From NCBI RefSeq assembly GCF_001424875.1, contig NZ_LMCT01000013.1:37229-101228 (forward strand): DNA of 64,000 nucleotides, in the 5' to 3' direction. This stretch comes from Kitasatospora sp. Root107 (GTDB lineage Bacteria; Actinomycetota; Actinomycetes; Streptomycetales; Streptomycetaceae). Made by a program: the position numbers and the translations under genes. This document shows, piece after piece, positions 29,277 to 37,812 of the stretch. How positions within the stretch are numbered: position 1 is the stretch's first letter; each line of letters starts with the position of its first letter. The notes beneath the pieces were generated by a model. The model made no database searches and was not told the origin of the DNA. It saw nothing but the letters and a program-made list of their open reading frames with translations.

Positions 29277-30020
29277 ATGAGCGACGTGATGACCCCGAGG
29301 GCTGCCCCGCCGCGTCCGGCGAAGGCCGGGCGCAGTGTCGGGGCCCTGGTCCAGGGGTTGGTGATCGGGATCGGCTTCGTGCTCCTCGTGGGAGCGTTCG
29401 GGGCGCTCGCCGTGCAGTACCGGCCGTACCGGATCCCGACCCAGTCGATGACCCCGACCCTGACCACGGGTGACACGGTGCTGGCCCGGTCGGTCGGCGG
29501 CGACTCGGTGGGCCGAGGGGACATCGTGGTCTTCCAGAGCCAGCTCTGGGGCAATGTCCCGATGGTCAAGCGGGTGGTCGCGGTCAGCGGTGACACTGTG
29601 GTCTGCTGTGACGCGCAGCATCGGCTGGTGGTGAACGACCACCCGATCGACGAGCCGTACCTGGCAAAGCAGCAGCTCAACGACAAGCTGTTCACCACCG
29701 TTGTGCCGCCGGGGAGGCTCTTTCTGATGGGCGACAACCGGGACGCCTCGCTCGACTCCCGGAGCCACCTCGACCTGGCGGGCGGCACGGTGGCGACCAC
29801 CGAGGTGCTCGGACGTGTCGAGGGGACGGTCTGGCCTGCCGACCGGGCTGGGCTGAGCGAGCGTACGGTGGCCTTCGACGGGCTGGCCGGCCCGACGGCC
29901 GCGAAGCCTGGACTGCTCGGGCCCGCCGCGATCACGATGGCGACCGGTGCGGCGATGATCGTGTTGGCCTCGCTGGTGGGCGGTCTTGCCTCGCTGGCCC
30001 GACGGTTCCGACGGGGTTGA
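29277..30020 (+). CDS. lepB: Type I signal peptidase, fourth of four
   Basis: A 247-residue paralogue, the shortest and most diverged. TM1 is LVQGLVIGIGFVLLVGAFGA; catalytic Ser57 is in TQSMTPTL and Lys98 in MVKRVVAVSGD. FLMGDNRDASLDSR replaces the WVMGDHR form, and a C-terminal TM (AITMATGAAMIVLASLVGG) ends in ARRFRRG. ATG 29277 follows GGAGGT with 8-nt spacing. A 153-nt gap with a TAATCT -10-like box separates it from copy three. Nudix and DUF2469 genes follow closely. Confidence 0.91.
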   Translation: MSDVMTPRAAPPRPAKAGRSVGALVQGLVIGIGFVLLVGAFGALAVQYRPYRIPTQSMTPTLTTGDTVLARSVGGDSVGRGDIVVFQSQLWGNVPMVKRVVAVSGDTVVCCDAQHRLVVNDHPIDEPYLAKQQLNDKLFTTVVPPGRLFLMGDNRDASLDSRSHLDLAGGTVATTEVLGRVEGTVWPADRAGLSERTVAFDGLAGPTAAKPGLLGPAAITMATGAAMIVLASLVGGLASLARRFRRG

Positions 30021-30090
30021 CCGGCAGCAGCAACAACAGGCGCAGCAGGAACGTCGGGGCGATCCAGGGGACTGCGCGGAGGAGTCGGCG

Positions 30091-30627
30091 ATGGCGGTGG
30101 AACGGCGCCGGGCGGCGCGAGTCCTGCTGTTGGACGAGGCGGACCGGTTGCTGCTCTTCCGGGGCACGGATCCGGCGGTGCCCGGAGTGTTCTGGTGGTT
30201 CACCCCCGGCGGGGGAGTGGAACCGGGCGAGGAGCTGCGCGCTGCGGCGTTGCGTGAGCTTGCCGAGGAGACCGGCTTGACCGGAGTGGAGCTCGGACCG
30301 GTGGTGGCATACGACACGGTGTCCTTCTCCTATCTGGAGCAGCAGTACGAGCAGGATCAGTGGTTCTTTCCGGCTCGTACGCGTGAGACCGAACTGAGCA
30401 TGCCGGAGGCAGCTGCGGCCGAGGAGCATGCCCAACTGCTGACGGCGCGATGGTGGACGGTGGCGGAACTTCGGGAGACCGAGGAGATGGTCTACCCGTT
30501 CGAGCTGGCGGATCTGGTCGAGCGGCTGCTGGCGGACAGCCCGCCAGTCCGGCCGGTACGGCTCTGCGGAAGGGCCGGGTGGTCCACAATGGGGTGGACG
30601 TATCGAGTTGAGGGGACACCTGGATGA
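30091..30627 (+). CDS. Nudix hydrolase
   Basis: A 178-residue protein with the complete Nudix box (GGGVEPGEELRAAALRELA then EETGL), whose glutamates bind Mg2+. It hydrolyses a nucleoside diphosphate-linked compound; the exact substrate is not predictable. ATG 30091 follows GGAGGAG. The gene sits after the signal peptidases in streptomycetes. Its end overlaps the DUF2469 start by 4 nt (ATGA), so they are coupled. Confidence 0.9.
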   Translation: MAVERRRAARVLLLDEADRLLLFRGTDPAVPGVFWWFTPGGGVEPGEELRAAALRELAEETGLTGVELGPVVAYDTVSFSYLEQQYEQDQWFFPARTRETELSMPEAAAAEEHAQLLTARWWTVAELRETEEMVYPFELADLVERLLADSPPVRPVRLCGRAGWSTMGWTYRVEGTPG

Positions 30628-30950
30628 GTGCCGAAGACCTCGAGAAGTACGAGACCGAGATGGAGCTCAAGCTCTATCGGGAGTACCGGGATGTCGTCGG
30701 CCTGTTCAAATACGTGATCGAGACGGAGCGGCGTTTCTATCTCACGAACGACTACGAGCTCCAGGTGCACTCGGTGCAGGGGGAGGTCTTCTTCGAGGTC
30801 TCGATGGCGGACGCGTGGGTCTGGGACATGTACCGACCGGCCCGGTTTGTCCGAAAGGTGCGGGTGCTGACCTTCAAGGACGTCAATATCGAAGAGCTGG
30901 CCAAGAGCGATCTCGAGCTGCCCTCGGACGACGCCTCCTTCGGTAACTGA
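30624..30950 (+). CDS. DUF2469 family protein
   Basis: A 108-residue actinobacterial conserved protein with the hallmark segments EDLEKYETEMELKLYREYRD, VGLFKYVIETERRFYL and DVNIEELAKSDLELP. The function is unknown in the family. It is usually found between rplS/signal peptidase genes and yraN, as here, and is nearly universal in actinobacteria. Co-transcribed with the Nudix gene. Confidence 0.93.
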   Translation: MSAEDLEKYETEMELKLYREYRDVVGLFKYVIETERRFYLTNDYELQVHSVQGEVFFEVSMADAWVWDMYRPARFVRKVRVLTFKDVNIEELAKSDLELPSDDASFGN

Positions 30951-31051
30951 GCGGACAGGACAGCTGCGCCGTCCTCGCGAGGAGACGCTCTACCAGCCTT
31001 GGCCTCGATGTCCAGAGGATGTCCGAAAAACCTCCCGCAAGGGTGATTTGG

Positions 31052-31078
31052 TTATCCACAACCCCTGAGTTATCCACA
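31052..31078 (+). promoter_or_regulatory. Two DnaA-box-like sites upstream of yraN
   Basis: ttatccaca occurs at 31052-31060 and again at 31070-31078, same orientation, 18 bp apart, in a locally AT-rich stretch. This is the classical DnaA box (TTATNCACA). A near match tggtccaca is at 30590-30598, and tgtggacaa, the reverse complement of the preferred streptomycete box ttgtccaca, is at 37362-37370. Confidence 0.5.
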
Positions 31079-31143
31079 GAAATCACGAACTCTGGCCCGT
31101 TTTCGGACTGATACGACAGCCTCCTGGCACGGAGGTGATTGCC

Positions 31144-31674
31144 GTGCAGAGTTCCAACAACGGTCTCGGCCGTTACGGCGAAGAAGTCGCAGCCCGCTGG
31201 CTCACTGCGGGCGGGCTGCGAATCCTGGAGCGCAACTGGCGTTGCGCTGAAGGAGAGTTGGACATCATCGCGCTGGACGGGGACACGATCGCCGTCTGCG
31301 AGGTGAAAACCCGCTCCGAGCGAGGGTTTCAACAGCCGAGCGAAGGCATCGACCAGACCAAGGCCGCGCGGCTCCGCCACCTGGCCGAGCGCTGGCTCGG
31401 TGAGCGCTGGCCCGAGCATTTCGCTCGCCTCGCCGACTCGGTCCAGTCATCGGGAGGGCTACCCGCACTGCTCCCGCAGGAACAGGAAGCTGAGGCCGAA
31501 GCCGGCAAGGCCCGCCCAGGTAAGGGCAGCCGGAGTAACAAGCAGGTCGTAGAGCCCGCAGCACAGGCTCTTCCAGTGCCCTTGCCTCCCGGAGGCGTGC
31601 GGATCGACCTGGTTGCCGTGGTCAACCGCCTGAAGGGTGCCGCCTTGGTGGAGCACCTGCGTGGGGCGGTCTGA
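31144..31674 (+). CDS. yraN: YraN/UPF0102 endonuclease-like protein with an insertion
   Basis: A 176-residue protein. The core has the PD-(D/E)XK nuclease-like pattern GRYGEEVAARWL, CAEGELDIIALDGDTIAVCEVKTR and the C-terminal GGVRIDLVAVVNR. Usual UPF0102 proteins have ~120 residues. Here ~52 extra residues, rich in Ala, Glu, Gln and Lys, lie between HFARL and PPGGVRIDL. GTG 31144 is chosen because GGAGG is 8 nt upstream; GTG 31135 overlaps that site. It precedes comM and dprA, the usual arrangement, and comM starts one base after its stop. Role in DNA processing is inferred from context. Confidence 0.9.
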   Translation: MQSSNNGLGRYGEEVAARWLTAGGLRILERNWRCAEGELDIIALDGDTIAVCEVKTRSERGFQQPSEGIDQTKAARLRHLAERWLGERWPEHFARLADSVQSSGGLPALLPQEQEAEAEAGKARPGKGSRSNKQVVEPAAQALPVPLPPGGVRIDLVAVVNRLKGAALVEHLRGAV

Positions 31675-31675
31675 G

Positions 31676-33325
31676 ATGGCATTCGCCCGCACCTGCTCAG
31701 TTGCCCTGGTCGGTGTGGACGGAGTGGTGGTGGAGGTACAGGCAGATCTTGAGCCTGGCCTCGCGACCTTCGCCCTGGTCGGCCTCCCGGACAAGGCGCT
31801 GTCCGAGGCCAAGGACCGAGTTCGGGCCGCTGTCGTGAACAGTGGAGAGCCGTGGCCGCAGCGGAAACTGACGGTCGGTCTGAGCCCGGCCTCGGTCCCC
31901 AAGAGCGGCAGCGGTTTCGATCTCGCTGTCGCCTGCGCCGTCCTGGCGGCCGCTGAGCGGCTCGATCCGGCCACCATCGCCGACCTGTTGATCATCGGTG
32001 AGCTGGGGCTGGACGGTAGGGTGCGGCCGGTCCGGGGCGTACTGCCCTCGGTACTCGCGGCGGCCGACGCCGGGTACCGGCAGGTCATCGTCGCTGAGCA
32101 GACCGCGCCCGAGGCCGCGCTGGTCCCGGACGTCTCGGTGCGGGGCGTCCGCAGCCTGCGCCAGCTGATCGCGATCCTCACCGGCGCCCCGGAGCCTGAC
32201 GAGCCGGCCGACCACGGTGTCGGCCGCAGGGATTCGGCACTGGCCGGGCTGATGCTCCCCGGCGCCGGAGTCCGAGGGCTCACCGCTGAGAGGGCCGCCG
32301 AGCTTGACCTGGCCGACGTGGCAGGCCAGCATCAGGCCCGCCGCGCCCTGGAGATCGCGGCCGCGGGCGGTCACCACCTGTTCCTCAAAGGCCCGCCCGG
32401 TGCAGGGAAGACGATGCTGGCCGAACGGCTGCCGGCGCTGCTCCCACCGCTGACCCAGATTGAGGCCCTGGAAGTGACGGCCGTTCACTCGGTCGCGGGG
32501 CTACTGCCGACTGACCGTCCACTCATCGACAGCCCTCCGTACTACGCGCCGCACCACTCGACCACGATGCCGGCGATCGTCGGAGGCGGTAGCGGCCTGC
32601 CCAGGCCGGGAGCAGTGTCGCTGGCGCACCGGGGCATTCTGTTCCTCGACGAAGCGCCCGAGTTCCCGGTCCGGGTACTCGATGCCCTGCGCCAGCCGCT
32701 GGAGTCGGGGGAGGTGACCATCGCGCGCTCAGCCGGTTCGGTGCGGCTGCCCGCCCGCTTCCAGCTCTGTCTGGCGGCCAATCCGTGTCCATGCGGACGC
32801 CATTCCCGCCGGGGCGAGGGCTGCGAATGTACCCCGACGATGGTGAGCCGCTATCAGAGCAGGCTCTCCGGGCCCTTGTTGGACCGGGTTGACCTCCAGG
32901 TCCAGGTGGAGCCGGTGACCAGAGCAGAGCTGATGGGACAGAGCCGGGCCGAGGGCACCCGGGAGGTGGCGGCCAGGGTTCTGGCGGCCCGTGCGCGAGC
33001 TGCCGAGCGGCTCGCCGACACGCCATGGCGAACCAACGCGGAGGTGCCGGGCCACACTCTCCGTACGCGCTGGCGGCTTGCCCCGGGCGCACTGGCCGAT
33101 GCCGAACGGGATCTGGAGCGCGGCCTGTTGACAGCGCGTGGCCTGGACCGAGTGCTCCGCGTCGCCTGGACGGTGGCCGACCTGGCCGACCGTGACCAGC
33201 CCACCCGTATCGACATTCGTACGGCCCTGGTGCTGCGCACAGGTGTGCAGCGCGGTCTGCCCGAACGGGACCCGGCTGTCTGCTTCGGCGAGGAGTCGGA
33301 CGCTGACCTCGGCGGCGAGTTCTGA
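31676..33325 (+). CDS. comM: ComM-like Mg-chelatase-family AAA+ ATPase (YifB)
   Basis: A 549-residue protein. The N-terminal Lon-like fold (VEVQADLEPGLATFALVGLPD, KLTVGLSPASVPKSGSGFDL) precedes an AAA+ module with Walker A GPPGAGKT and Walker B GILFLDEAPEF. A zinc-finger-like loop is CPCGRHSRRGEGCECTP. In naturally transformable bacteria ComM is a branch-migration helicase acting during integration of donor DNA; in streptomycetes its role is unproven. The ATG starts just after the yraN stop, and dprA follows. Confidence 0.93.
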   Translation: MAFARTCSVALVGVDGVVVEVQADLEPGLATFALVGLPDKALSEAKDRVRAAVVNSGEPWPQRKLTVGLSPASVPKSGSGFDLAVACAVLAAAERLDPATIADLLIIGELGLDGRVRPVRGVLPSVLAAADAGYRQVIVAEQTAPEAALVPDVSVRGVRSLRQLIAILTGAPEPDEPADHGVGRRDSALAGLMLPGAGVRGLTAERAAELDLADVAGQHQARRALEIAAAGGHHLFLKGPPGAGKTMLAERLPALLPPLTQIEALEVTAVHSVAGLLPTDRPLIDSPPYYAPHHSTTMPAIVGGGSGLPRPGAVSLAHRGILFLDEAPEFPVRVLDALRQPLESGEVTIARSAGSVRLPARFQLCLAANPCPCGRHSRRGEGCECTPTMVSRYQSRLSGPLLDRVDLQVQVEPVTRAELMGQSRAEGTREVAARVLAARARAAERLADTPWRTNAEVPGHTLRTRWRLAPGALADAERDLERGLLTARGLDRVLRVAWTVADLADRDQPTRIDIRTALVLRTGVQRGLPERDPAVCFGEESDADLGGEF

Positions 33326-33446
33326 GCGCACGGTCCGACAGCCGGGCAGGGGACCCGGTGCCCGCTCCTCCGAGCATTGCCCGTCCGACCTGTCCGACCC
33401 GCCTGGGGTTCGATCCGTCAGAGCCGTCGTCACCGTGGAGGCGCAG

Positions 33447-34688
33447 GTGAACCGCAGTAACCAGACCCCGACAGCCCCCGCCACCCCCCGGGCCGCGCCA
33501 AGGATGCGCCCGTCAACGCCGTCGGCGGCAGAGCCGACACCCCAACCGGCGGCCGATGCCGAGCGCCGCGCTCGGGCCGCACTCACCAGACTGATCGAGC
33601 CCGGTGATGCCGTCATCGGCCGGTGGCTCGGTCAGGTCGGGGCATCCACCTTGGTCGAGGCCATTCACCGCCGTACCGTCCCGGGCTACCTCGACCTGGG
33701 CGCAGACCGTCTAGGCGCCTACCGCGCCAGGCTCCCGCTGGTCGACGTCGATGCGGACCTGGAACGAGTGGGTGCCGCCGGTGGCCGGTTCATCATTCCG
33801 GGCGACATCGAGTGGCCGTCCCAGCTCGACGATCTGGGCGACGGCCGACCCATCGGCCTCTGGGTCCGTGGCACCGGATCACTGCGGATGCTCGCCCTGC
33901 GCTCGGTGGCCATGGTGGGCGCCCGAGCCTGTACCGCCTACGGCGCGCACGTCGCGGGTGAGCTCTCGGCCCAACTGGCCGAGCGAGGCTGGGTGGTGGT
34001 CTCGGGAGCGGCCTATGGCATCGACGCGGCAGCTCACCGGGGCGCGCTCGCGGTCGGCGGAGTCACCCTCGGAGTGCTCGCCTGCGGAGTCGACGTGGCC
34101 TACCCGGCCGGCAACTCGGAGCTGATCGCCCGCATCGCTGCCCAAGGTCTGTTGGTCAGCGAGCTGCCTCCGGGCGAGCACCCGAACCGGTTCCGATTCG
34201 TGCTCCGTAACCGGGTGATAGCCGCACTGACCCGGGGCACCGTGGTGGTCGAAGCCGCCATGCGCAGCGGGGCGCTGAGTACCGCTCGTCGGGCCCGTGA
34301 CCTGAACCGGCACACCATGGGTGTGGCCGGCCCAGTGACCTCCGAGCTGTCGGCCGGGGTCCACGCGCTGATCCGTAGCGGTGGCGCCACGCTGGTGACG
34401 GACGCGGCCGAGATCGGCGAGTTGGTCGGCGCGATCGGGGACGACCTGGCGCCACGCCGGTCCGGCCCGGTACTCCCCAGAGACCTGTTGCCCCCGCCGG
34501 TGGCCCGGGTGCTGGAGGCTGTGCCCGCCTCGGCCGAGGGCGCGCCGGTGGAGCGGCTGGCTCGGCAGGCAGGGCTCTCGCCGGACGAAGTCCTGCAGCG
34601 GCTCTACGAGTTGGGATCACTCGGGTTCGTCGAGAGATGTGGCGCGCACTGGCGACTGGTGCGCAGTAGTCGAGCTCGGAAGGAGTGA
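33447..34688 (+). CDS. dprA: DNA-processing protein DprA
   Basis: A 413-residue protein with the Rossmann-like DprA core: [51 protein letters not shown] and [11 protein letters not shown]-terminal winged-helix ([19 protein letters not shown]) is present, and a long Ala/Pro-rich N-terminus precedes the core. It loads RecA onto single-stranded DNA in transformation and recombination. GTG 33447 is preceded by GGAGG at 5 nt. With yraN and comM it forms the usual actinobacterial unit, upstream of whiG. Confidence 0.94.
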   Translation: MNRSNQTPTAPATPRAAPRMRPSTPSAAEPTPQPAADAERRARAALTRLIEPGDAVIGRWLGQVGASTLVEAIHRRTVPGYLDLGADRLGAYRARLPLVDVDADLERVGAAGGRFIIPGDIEWPSQLDDLGDGRPIGLWVRGTGSLRMLALRSVAMVGARACTAYGAHVAGELSAQLAERGWVVVSGAAYGIDAAAHRGALAVGGVTLGVLACGVDVAYPAGNSELIARIAAQGLLVSELPPGEHPNRFRFVLRNRVIAALTRGTVVVEAAMRSGALSTARRARDLNRHTMGVAGPVTSELSAGVHALIRSGGATLVTDAAEIGELVGAIGDDLAPRRSGPVLPRDLLPPPVARVLEAVPASAEGAPVERLARQAGLSPDEVLQRLYELGSLGFVERCGAHWRLVRSSRARKE

Positions 34689-34843
34689 CGCCGAGGGGTC
34701 GGCGCGGAGTGCGCCACGCCGGGTGCACCACCGGTTCGGGCGACGACCGAGTGGCGGTAGCACTGCGCAGTGACTTGGTCACGCTACGCTCGCAGTGGCT
34801 TCCCTATCAGCACATGACTCGGCAGAACGGCGCAGACCAACGT

Positions 34844-35872
34844 ATGCCCACACACATTCCCGGACACAGGGTGACCGGCGCCCTCCGGTCCTCGGGAGGG
34901 CCAGGGCCGGGGGCCGAGGCACGACCCGCCGCCGAGGCGCAGAGCAGAGCGCCAGGGGTGATGGAGGTGACCAGGCAAGCCGGTCGGGTGCGAGCCCGAA
35001 CCGCGGGAGAGGACACCTCGGTCCAGCTGCCTTCCCGCCCCCCGGCCGCCCGCCGCGAGGCCGAGGCGGCAAAGCCGCCCACGTCAAGCGTGGCAAAGCC
35101 TGCTGTTGACGACCGGTCAGCTCTGGAGCTGCTATGGCGCTCGTACAAAGAGACCGGGGACGCCAGACTGCGGGAGCAACTGATCCTGCACTACTCACCG
35201 CTGGTCAAATACGTGGCAGGCCGGGTCGGAGTCGGTCTGCCGGCCAATGTGGAGCAGGCCGACTTCGTCTCCTCAGGGGTGTTCGGTCTGATTGACGCGA
35301 TCGAGAAGTTCGACATCGAGCGCGCGATCAAGTTCGAGACCTATGCCATCAGCCGGATTCGCGGCGCGATCATCGACGAACTCCGGGCGCTGGACTGGAT
35401 CCCACGATCCGTTCGGCAGAAGGCCAAGGCGGTGGAGCGCACGTACGCGACCCTTGAGGCCCGACTGCGCCGCACGCCGCACGAGCCCGAGGTGGCTGCG
35501 GAGATGGGTATCGCGATCGAGGAGCTGCACGCGATCTTCAGTCAGCTCTCGCTCGCCAACGTGGTGGCGCTGGATGAGTTGCTGCACCCGGCCGGGGAGA
35601 GCGGCGACCGGCTCAGCCTGATGGACACCCTGGAGGACACCGGCGCCGACAACCCGGTCGAGGTCGCCGAGGACCGGGAGCTGCGCCGCCTGCTCGCCAC
35701 CGCGGTCAACACCCTGCCGGAGCGCGAGAAGACCGTGGTGACCCTCTACTACTACGAGGGCCTCACGCTCGCCGAGATCGGCCAGGTGCTCGGCGTCACC
35801 GAGAGCCGGGTCAGCCAGATCCACACCAAGTCGGTGATCCAGCTTCGCGCCAAGCTCTCCGAGGTGTGCTGA
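34844..35872 (+). CDS. whiG: Sporulation sigma factor WhiG (sigma-28 family)
   Basis: The core from [19 protein letters not shown] to the end matches WhiG, the FliA-like sigma factor committing aerial hyphae to sporulation. Region 2 has [19 protein letters not shown]; region 4 has [22 protein letters not shown]. The antisigma RsiG binds it with c-di-GMP in streptomycetes. The start is uncertain. The conserved part begins near codon 95, and ATG 34844 (342 residues, MPTHIPG like known WhiG MPQHT) is chosen over the open frame to 34685. That leaves an N-terminal extension of ~60 residues compared with the ~280-residue model protein. No good ribosome binding site is visible. Confidence 0.92.
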   Translation: MPTHIPGHRVTGALRSSGGPGPGAEARPAAEAQSRAPGVMEVTRQAGRVRARTAGEDTSVQLPSRPPAARREAEAAKPPTSSVAKPAVDDRSALELLWRSYKETGDARLREQLILHYSPLVKYVAGRVGVGLPANVEQADFVSSGVFGLIDAIEKFDIERAIKFETYAISRIRGAIIDELRALDWIPRSVRQKAKAVERTYATLEARLRRTPHEPEVAAEMGIAIEELHAIFSQLSLANVVALDELLHPAGESGDRLSLMDTLEDTGADNPVEVAEDRELRRLLATAVNTLPEREKTVVTLYYYEGLTLAEIGQVLGVTESRVSQIHTKSVIQLRAKLSEVC

Positions 35873-36002
35873 GCCCTTCTGACGCACCCAGCAGCCGCGG
35901 CAGAGCGTACGTCGAGGTGAATGCGCCGGAGTGTTGCACCGCACGCCCGGCGATTCCCATGGCGCTGTCCCGGAAGTTCGTCCGGCTCCGTACAGTAGGA
36001 GC

Positions 36003-36641
36003 GTGCCGAAGATCCGGGCGGCCACGGTGGCCGAGCATCGTCAGCTGCAGCGCGCAGCCCTCCTCGACGCTGCCCGCACGCTGCTCACCGAGGGCGGCAT
36101 GGAGGCGATGACCTTCCCCGCGCTTGCCGCGCGGGCCGGGCTCGCGCGCTCCTCGGTGTACGAGTACTTCCGTTCGCGCGCGGCCGTGATCGAGGAGCTG
36201 TGCGCGGTCGACTTCCCGCTCTGGGCGGCGGAGATCGAGGCGGGGATGGCGGCCTGCGACACCCCGCACGCCAAGGTCGAGGCCTACGTTCGCGGCCAGC
36301 TCGCACTGGCCGCCGACCCCAGGCACCGCGCTGTCGTCGCGATCTCGGCGCTGGAACTCGACGAGGCCGCGCGAGGCCGGATCAGGACGGCACACCACGC
36401 CCTGGTCGACCTGGTGGTCCAGGCTCTGCAGGAGATCGGGCACGAGCAGCCCCGGGTGGCGGCCGCGCTGCTCCAAGGAGTGGTCGAGGCGGCTGTGCGC
36501 CAAGCCGAGCGGGTCGGCGAGGAGGGGGCCGGTTCGGTCTCCGACTCCGCCGTGTCGATGGTGCTGCACGGGCTCTGCCCCGCCCACCGGCCCGGCGCCG
36601 ATGCCGACGAGACGGTCCTGAAGCCCGCCACCACCGCCTGA
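36003..36641 (+). CDS. TetR/AcrR-family transcriptional regulator
   Basis: A 212-residue regulator. The N-terminal helix-turn-helix is LLDAARTLLTEGGMEAMTF followed by AARAGLARSSVYEYFRSRAAV, typical of TetR. The remainder is a helical ligand-binding domain. GTG 36003 is chosen because TACAGT (35991-35996) is an excellent -10 placed so that transcription would start at about the GTG; the mRNA may be leaderless. The frame is open further upstream without similarity. Its last ~358 nt are overlapped on the other strand by the M23 peptidase frame. Target and ligand are unknown. Confidence 0.85.
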   Translation: MPKIRAATVAEHRQLQRAALLDAARTLLTEGGMEAMTFPALAARAGLARSSVYEYFRSRAAVIEELCAVDFPLWAAEIEAGMAACDTPHAKVEAYVRGQLALAADPRHRAVVAISALELDEAARGRIRTAHHALVDLVVQALQEIGHEQPRVAAALLQGVVEAAVRQAERVGEEGAGSVSDSAVSMVLHGLCPAHRPGADADETVLKPATTA

Positions 36642-37387
36642 GTGGTGGTCCGGTGCTGAGCCTGCGTCACCTCACCGTCCAGTGGCAGCAGCCGCGCCTG
36701 GCCGGTTCCCAGCAGAGCCAGCGGGTCGAGGTAGCGCTTCCCCCGCAGTAGTCCCCAGTGCAGGCAGCCCGTCGCGCAGTGCCCGACACCGGTCGCCAGA
36801 ACCCCGATCGGTTCGCCGCCGGCGATGGCCGTGCCGACCGGCACGCTGCCGGTGACGGGTAGGTAGGTGGTGCGCAACGGGGGATTCCCCGAGGCGGGGT
36901 GAGTCACCGTCACCACCGGCCGGCCCGCGACCATCCCGGCGAACGAGACCACCCCGGGCGCGGCGGCCCGCACCGGCACTCCGACCGAGGCGGCCAGGTC
37001 CACACCGCGGTGCCCCGCCGCCCAGCGCACCGGCGGCGGGTCGAACCGCTGGAGCAGACCGCCCGGCCCGCCCACCGGCCAGGCGCGTCCGGGCCCCGGA
37101 CCGACCGCAAGAGCCGCAGCCCTAACCCCAACCTCAGCCCCAGCCCCGGACGCCGAAGGCTGCGGCAGCCCGACGAACAGCAGCGCGGTGAGCAGTGCCA
37201 CCAGCAGCACCACCACCCGCCGGTCCGGCGGATGCGGCGGGTGCGGCGGCGGCCCCGCGCCCGGTCCGGTGACGATCGGCAGCAACAGCGGAAAGAGAGG
37301 AGCACCCATGCAGAGCAGGCTTCCGGCCATCGCGGTCAGCGCCCAGCACCCCCACCTGCCCTGTGGACAACCCGATCCTGGGGACAT
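36284..37387 (-). CDS. M23-family peptidase with antisense C-terminal extension
   Basis: A 367-residue frame from ATG 37387 (GGGGGAAC upstream). Two N-terminal hydrophobic segments precede a Pro/Ala-rich linker and an M23/LytM-like domain (HRGVDLAASVGVPVRAAAPG, VVTVTHPASGNPP, CLHWGLLRGKRYLDPLALLG). The first histidine of the usual H-x-H pair is Cys, a form I believe recurs in actinobacterial relatives. The domain ends near 36660, but no stop occurs until 36284, so ~120 residues are read antisense to tetR. Whether that tail is biological is unclear. It may act on peptidoglycan next to whiG or rpsB genes. A DnaA-box-like tgtggacaa lies in its first codons. Confidence 0.75.
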   Translation of the reverse strand: MSPGSGCPQGRWGCWALTAMAGSLLCMGAPLFPLLLPIVTGPGAGPPPHPPHPPDRRVVVLLVALLTALLFVGLPQPSASGAGAEVGVRAAALAVGPGPGRAWPVGGPGGLLQRFDPPPVRWAAGHRGVDLAASVGVPVRAAAPGVVSFAGMVAGRPVVTVTHPASGNPPLRTTYLPVTGSVPVGTAIAGGEPIGVLATGVGHCATGCLHWGLLRGKRYLDPLALLGTGQARLLPLDGEVTQAQHRTTTQAVVAGFRTVSSASAPGRWAGQSPCSTIDTAESETEPAPSSPTRSAWRTAASTTPWSSAAATRGCSCPISCRAWTTRSTRAWCAVLIRPRAASSSSSAEIATTARCLGSAASASWPRT

Positions 37388-37812
37388 CGGCGTTCCCCCG
37401 CAAGGGTGATTCCGCCGGCGGTCCGCACCCCGTACCGGGCAGTGAACGAAGGAGCGTGGGGCCGGTACAGCGCGGTCGAACCCCGGCTGTCCCACCCCGA
37501 AAGGTCGGAGTCGCTCCCGGCTCGGGGCTTCCCGTACACTTCACACGCGACCCGGTCTGCCGGGTCGACTTCGCACGCCCCGCCACCGACAGCAGAGGTC
37601 ACCCCGCAAGGGTGCCCGAGGCCCGTTCGGTGCGAGTGCCGCTCGGTCCGCCGAGCCTGGCGCGGTCCAGTCACCGCACAGGCGCAGGTGGCTCGGCACG
37701 TCGGGGCGTCAGGCGTGGCGGTCGCCCGACCGGCACGGAACAACCGAGAACACCTGGCACCCCGGGTCCGTAAGGACCAGGCGCGCCGGGCAGAACACCG
37801 AGGAGCACGGCC
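37388..37812 (+). other. rpsB promoter and leader region
   Basis: 425 bp without a gene. TACACT (37535-37540) is a good -10, suggesting a start near 37547 and a ~265-nt leader to rpsB. A 7-bp stem, gacccgg and ccgggtc (37549-37566), sits at the start of the predicted leader. S2 autoregulation via the rpsB leader is known in other bacteria, but no specific motif is recognised here. Confidence 0.45.

Noticed and set aside
31459..31640. Minus-strand frame with membrane-like residues opposite the YraN insertion
   Set aside because: It is part of a longer frame antisense to yraN and comM with no start of its own; probably a by-product of the Ala/Glu-rich insertion.
33400..33425. ggggttcgatcc between comM and dprA, resembling a tRNA TPsiC loop
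   Set aside because: No cloverleaf can be formed with the surrounding bases.
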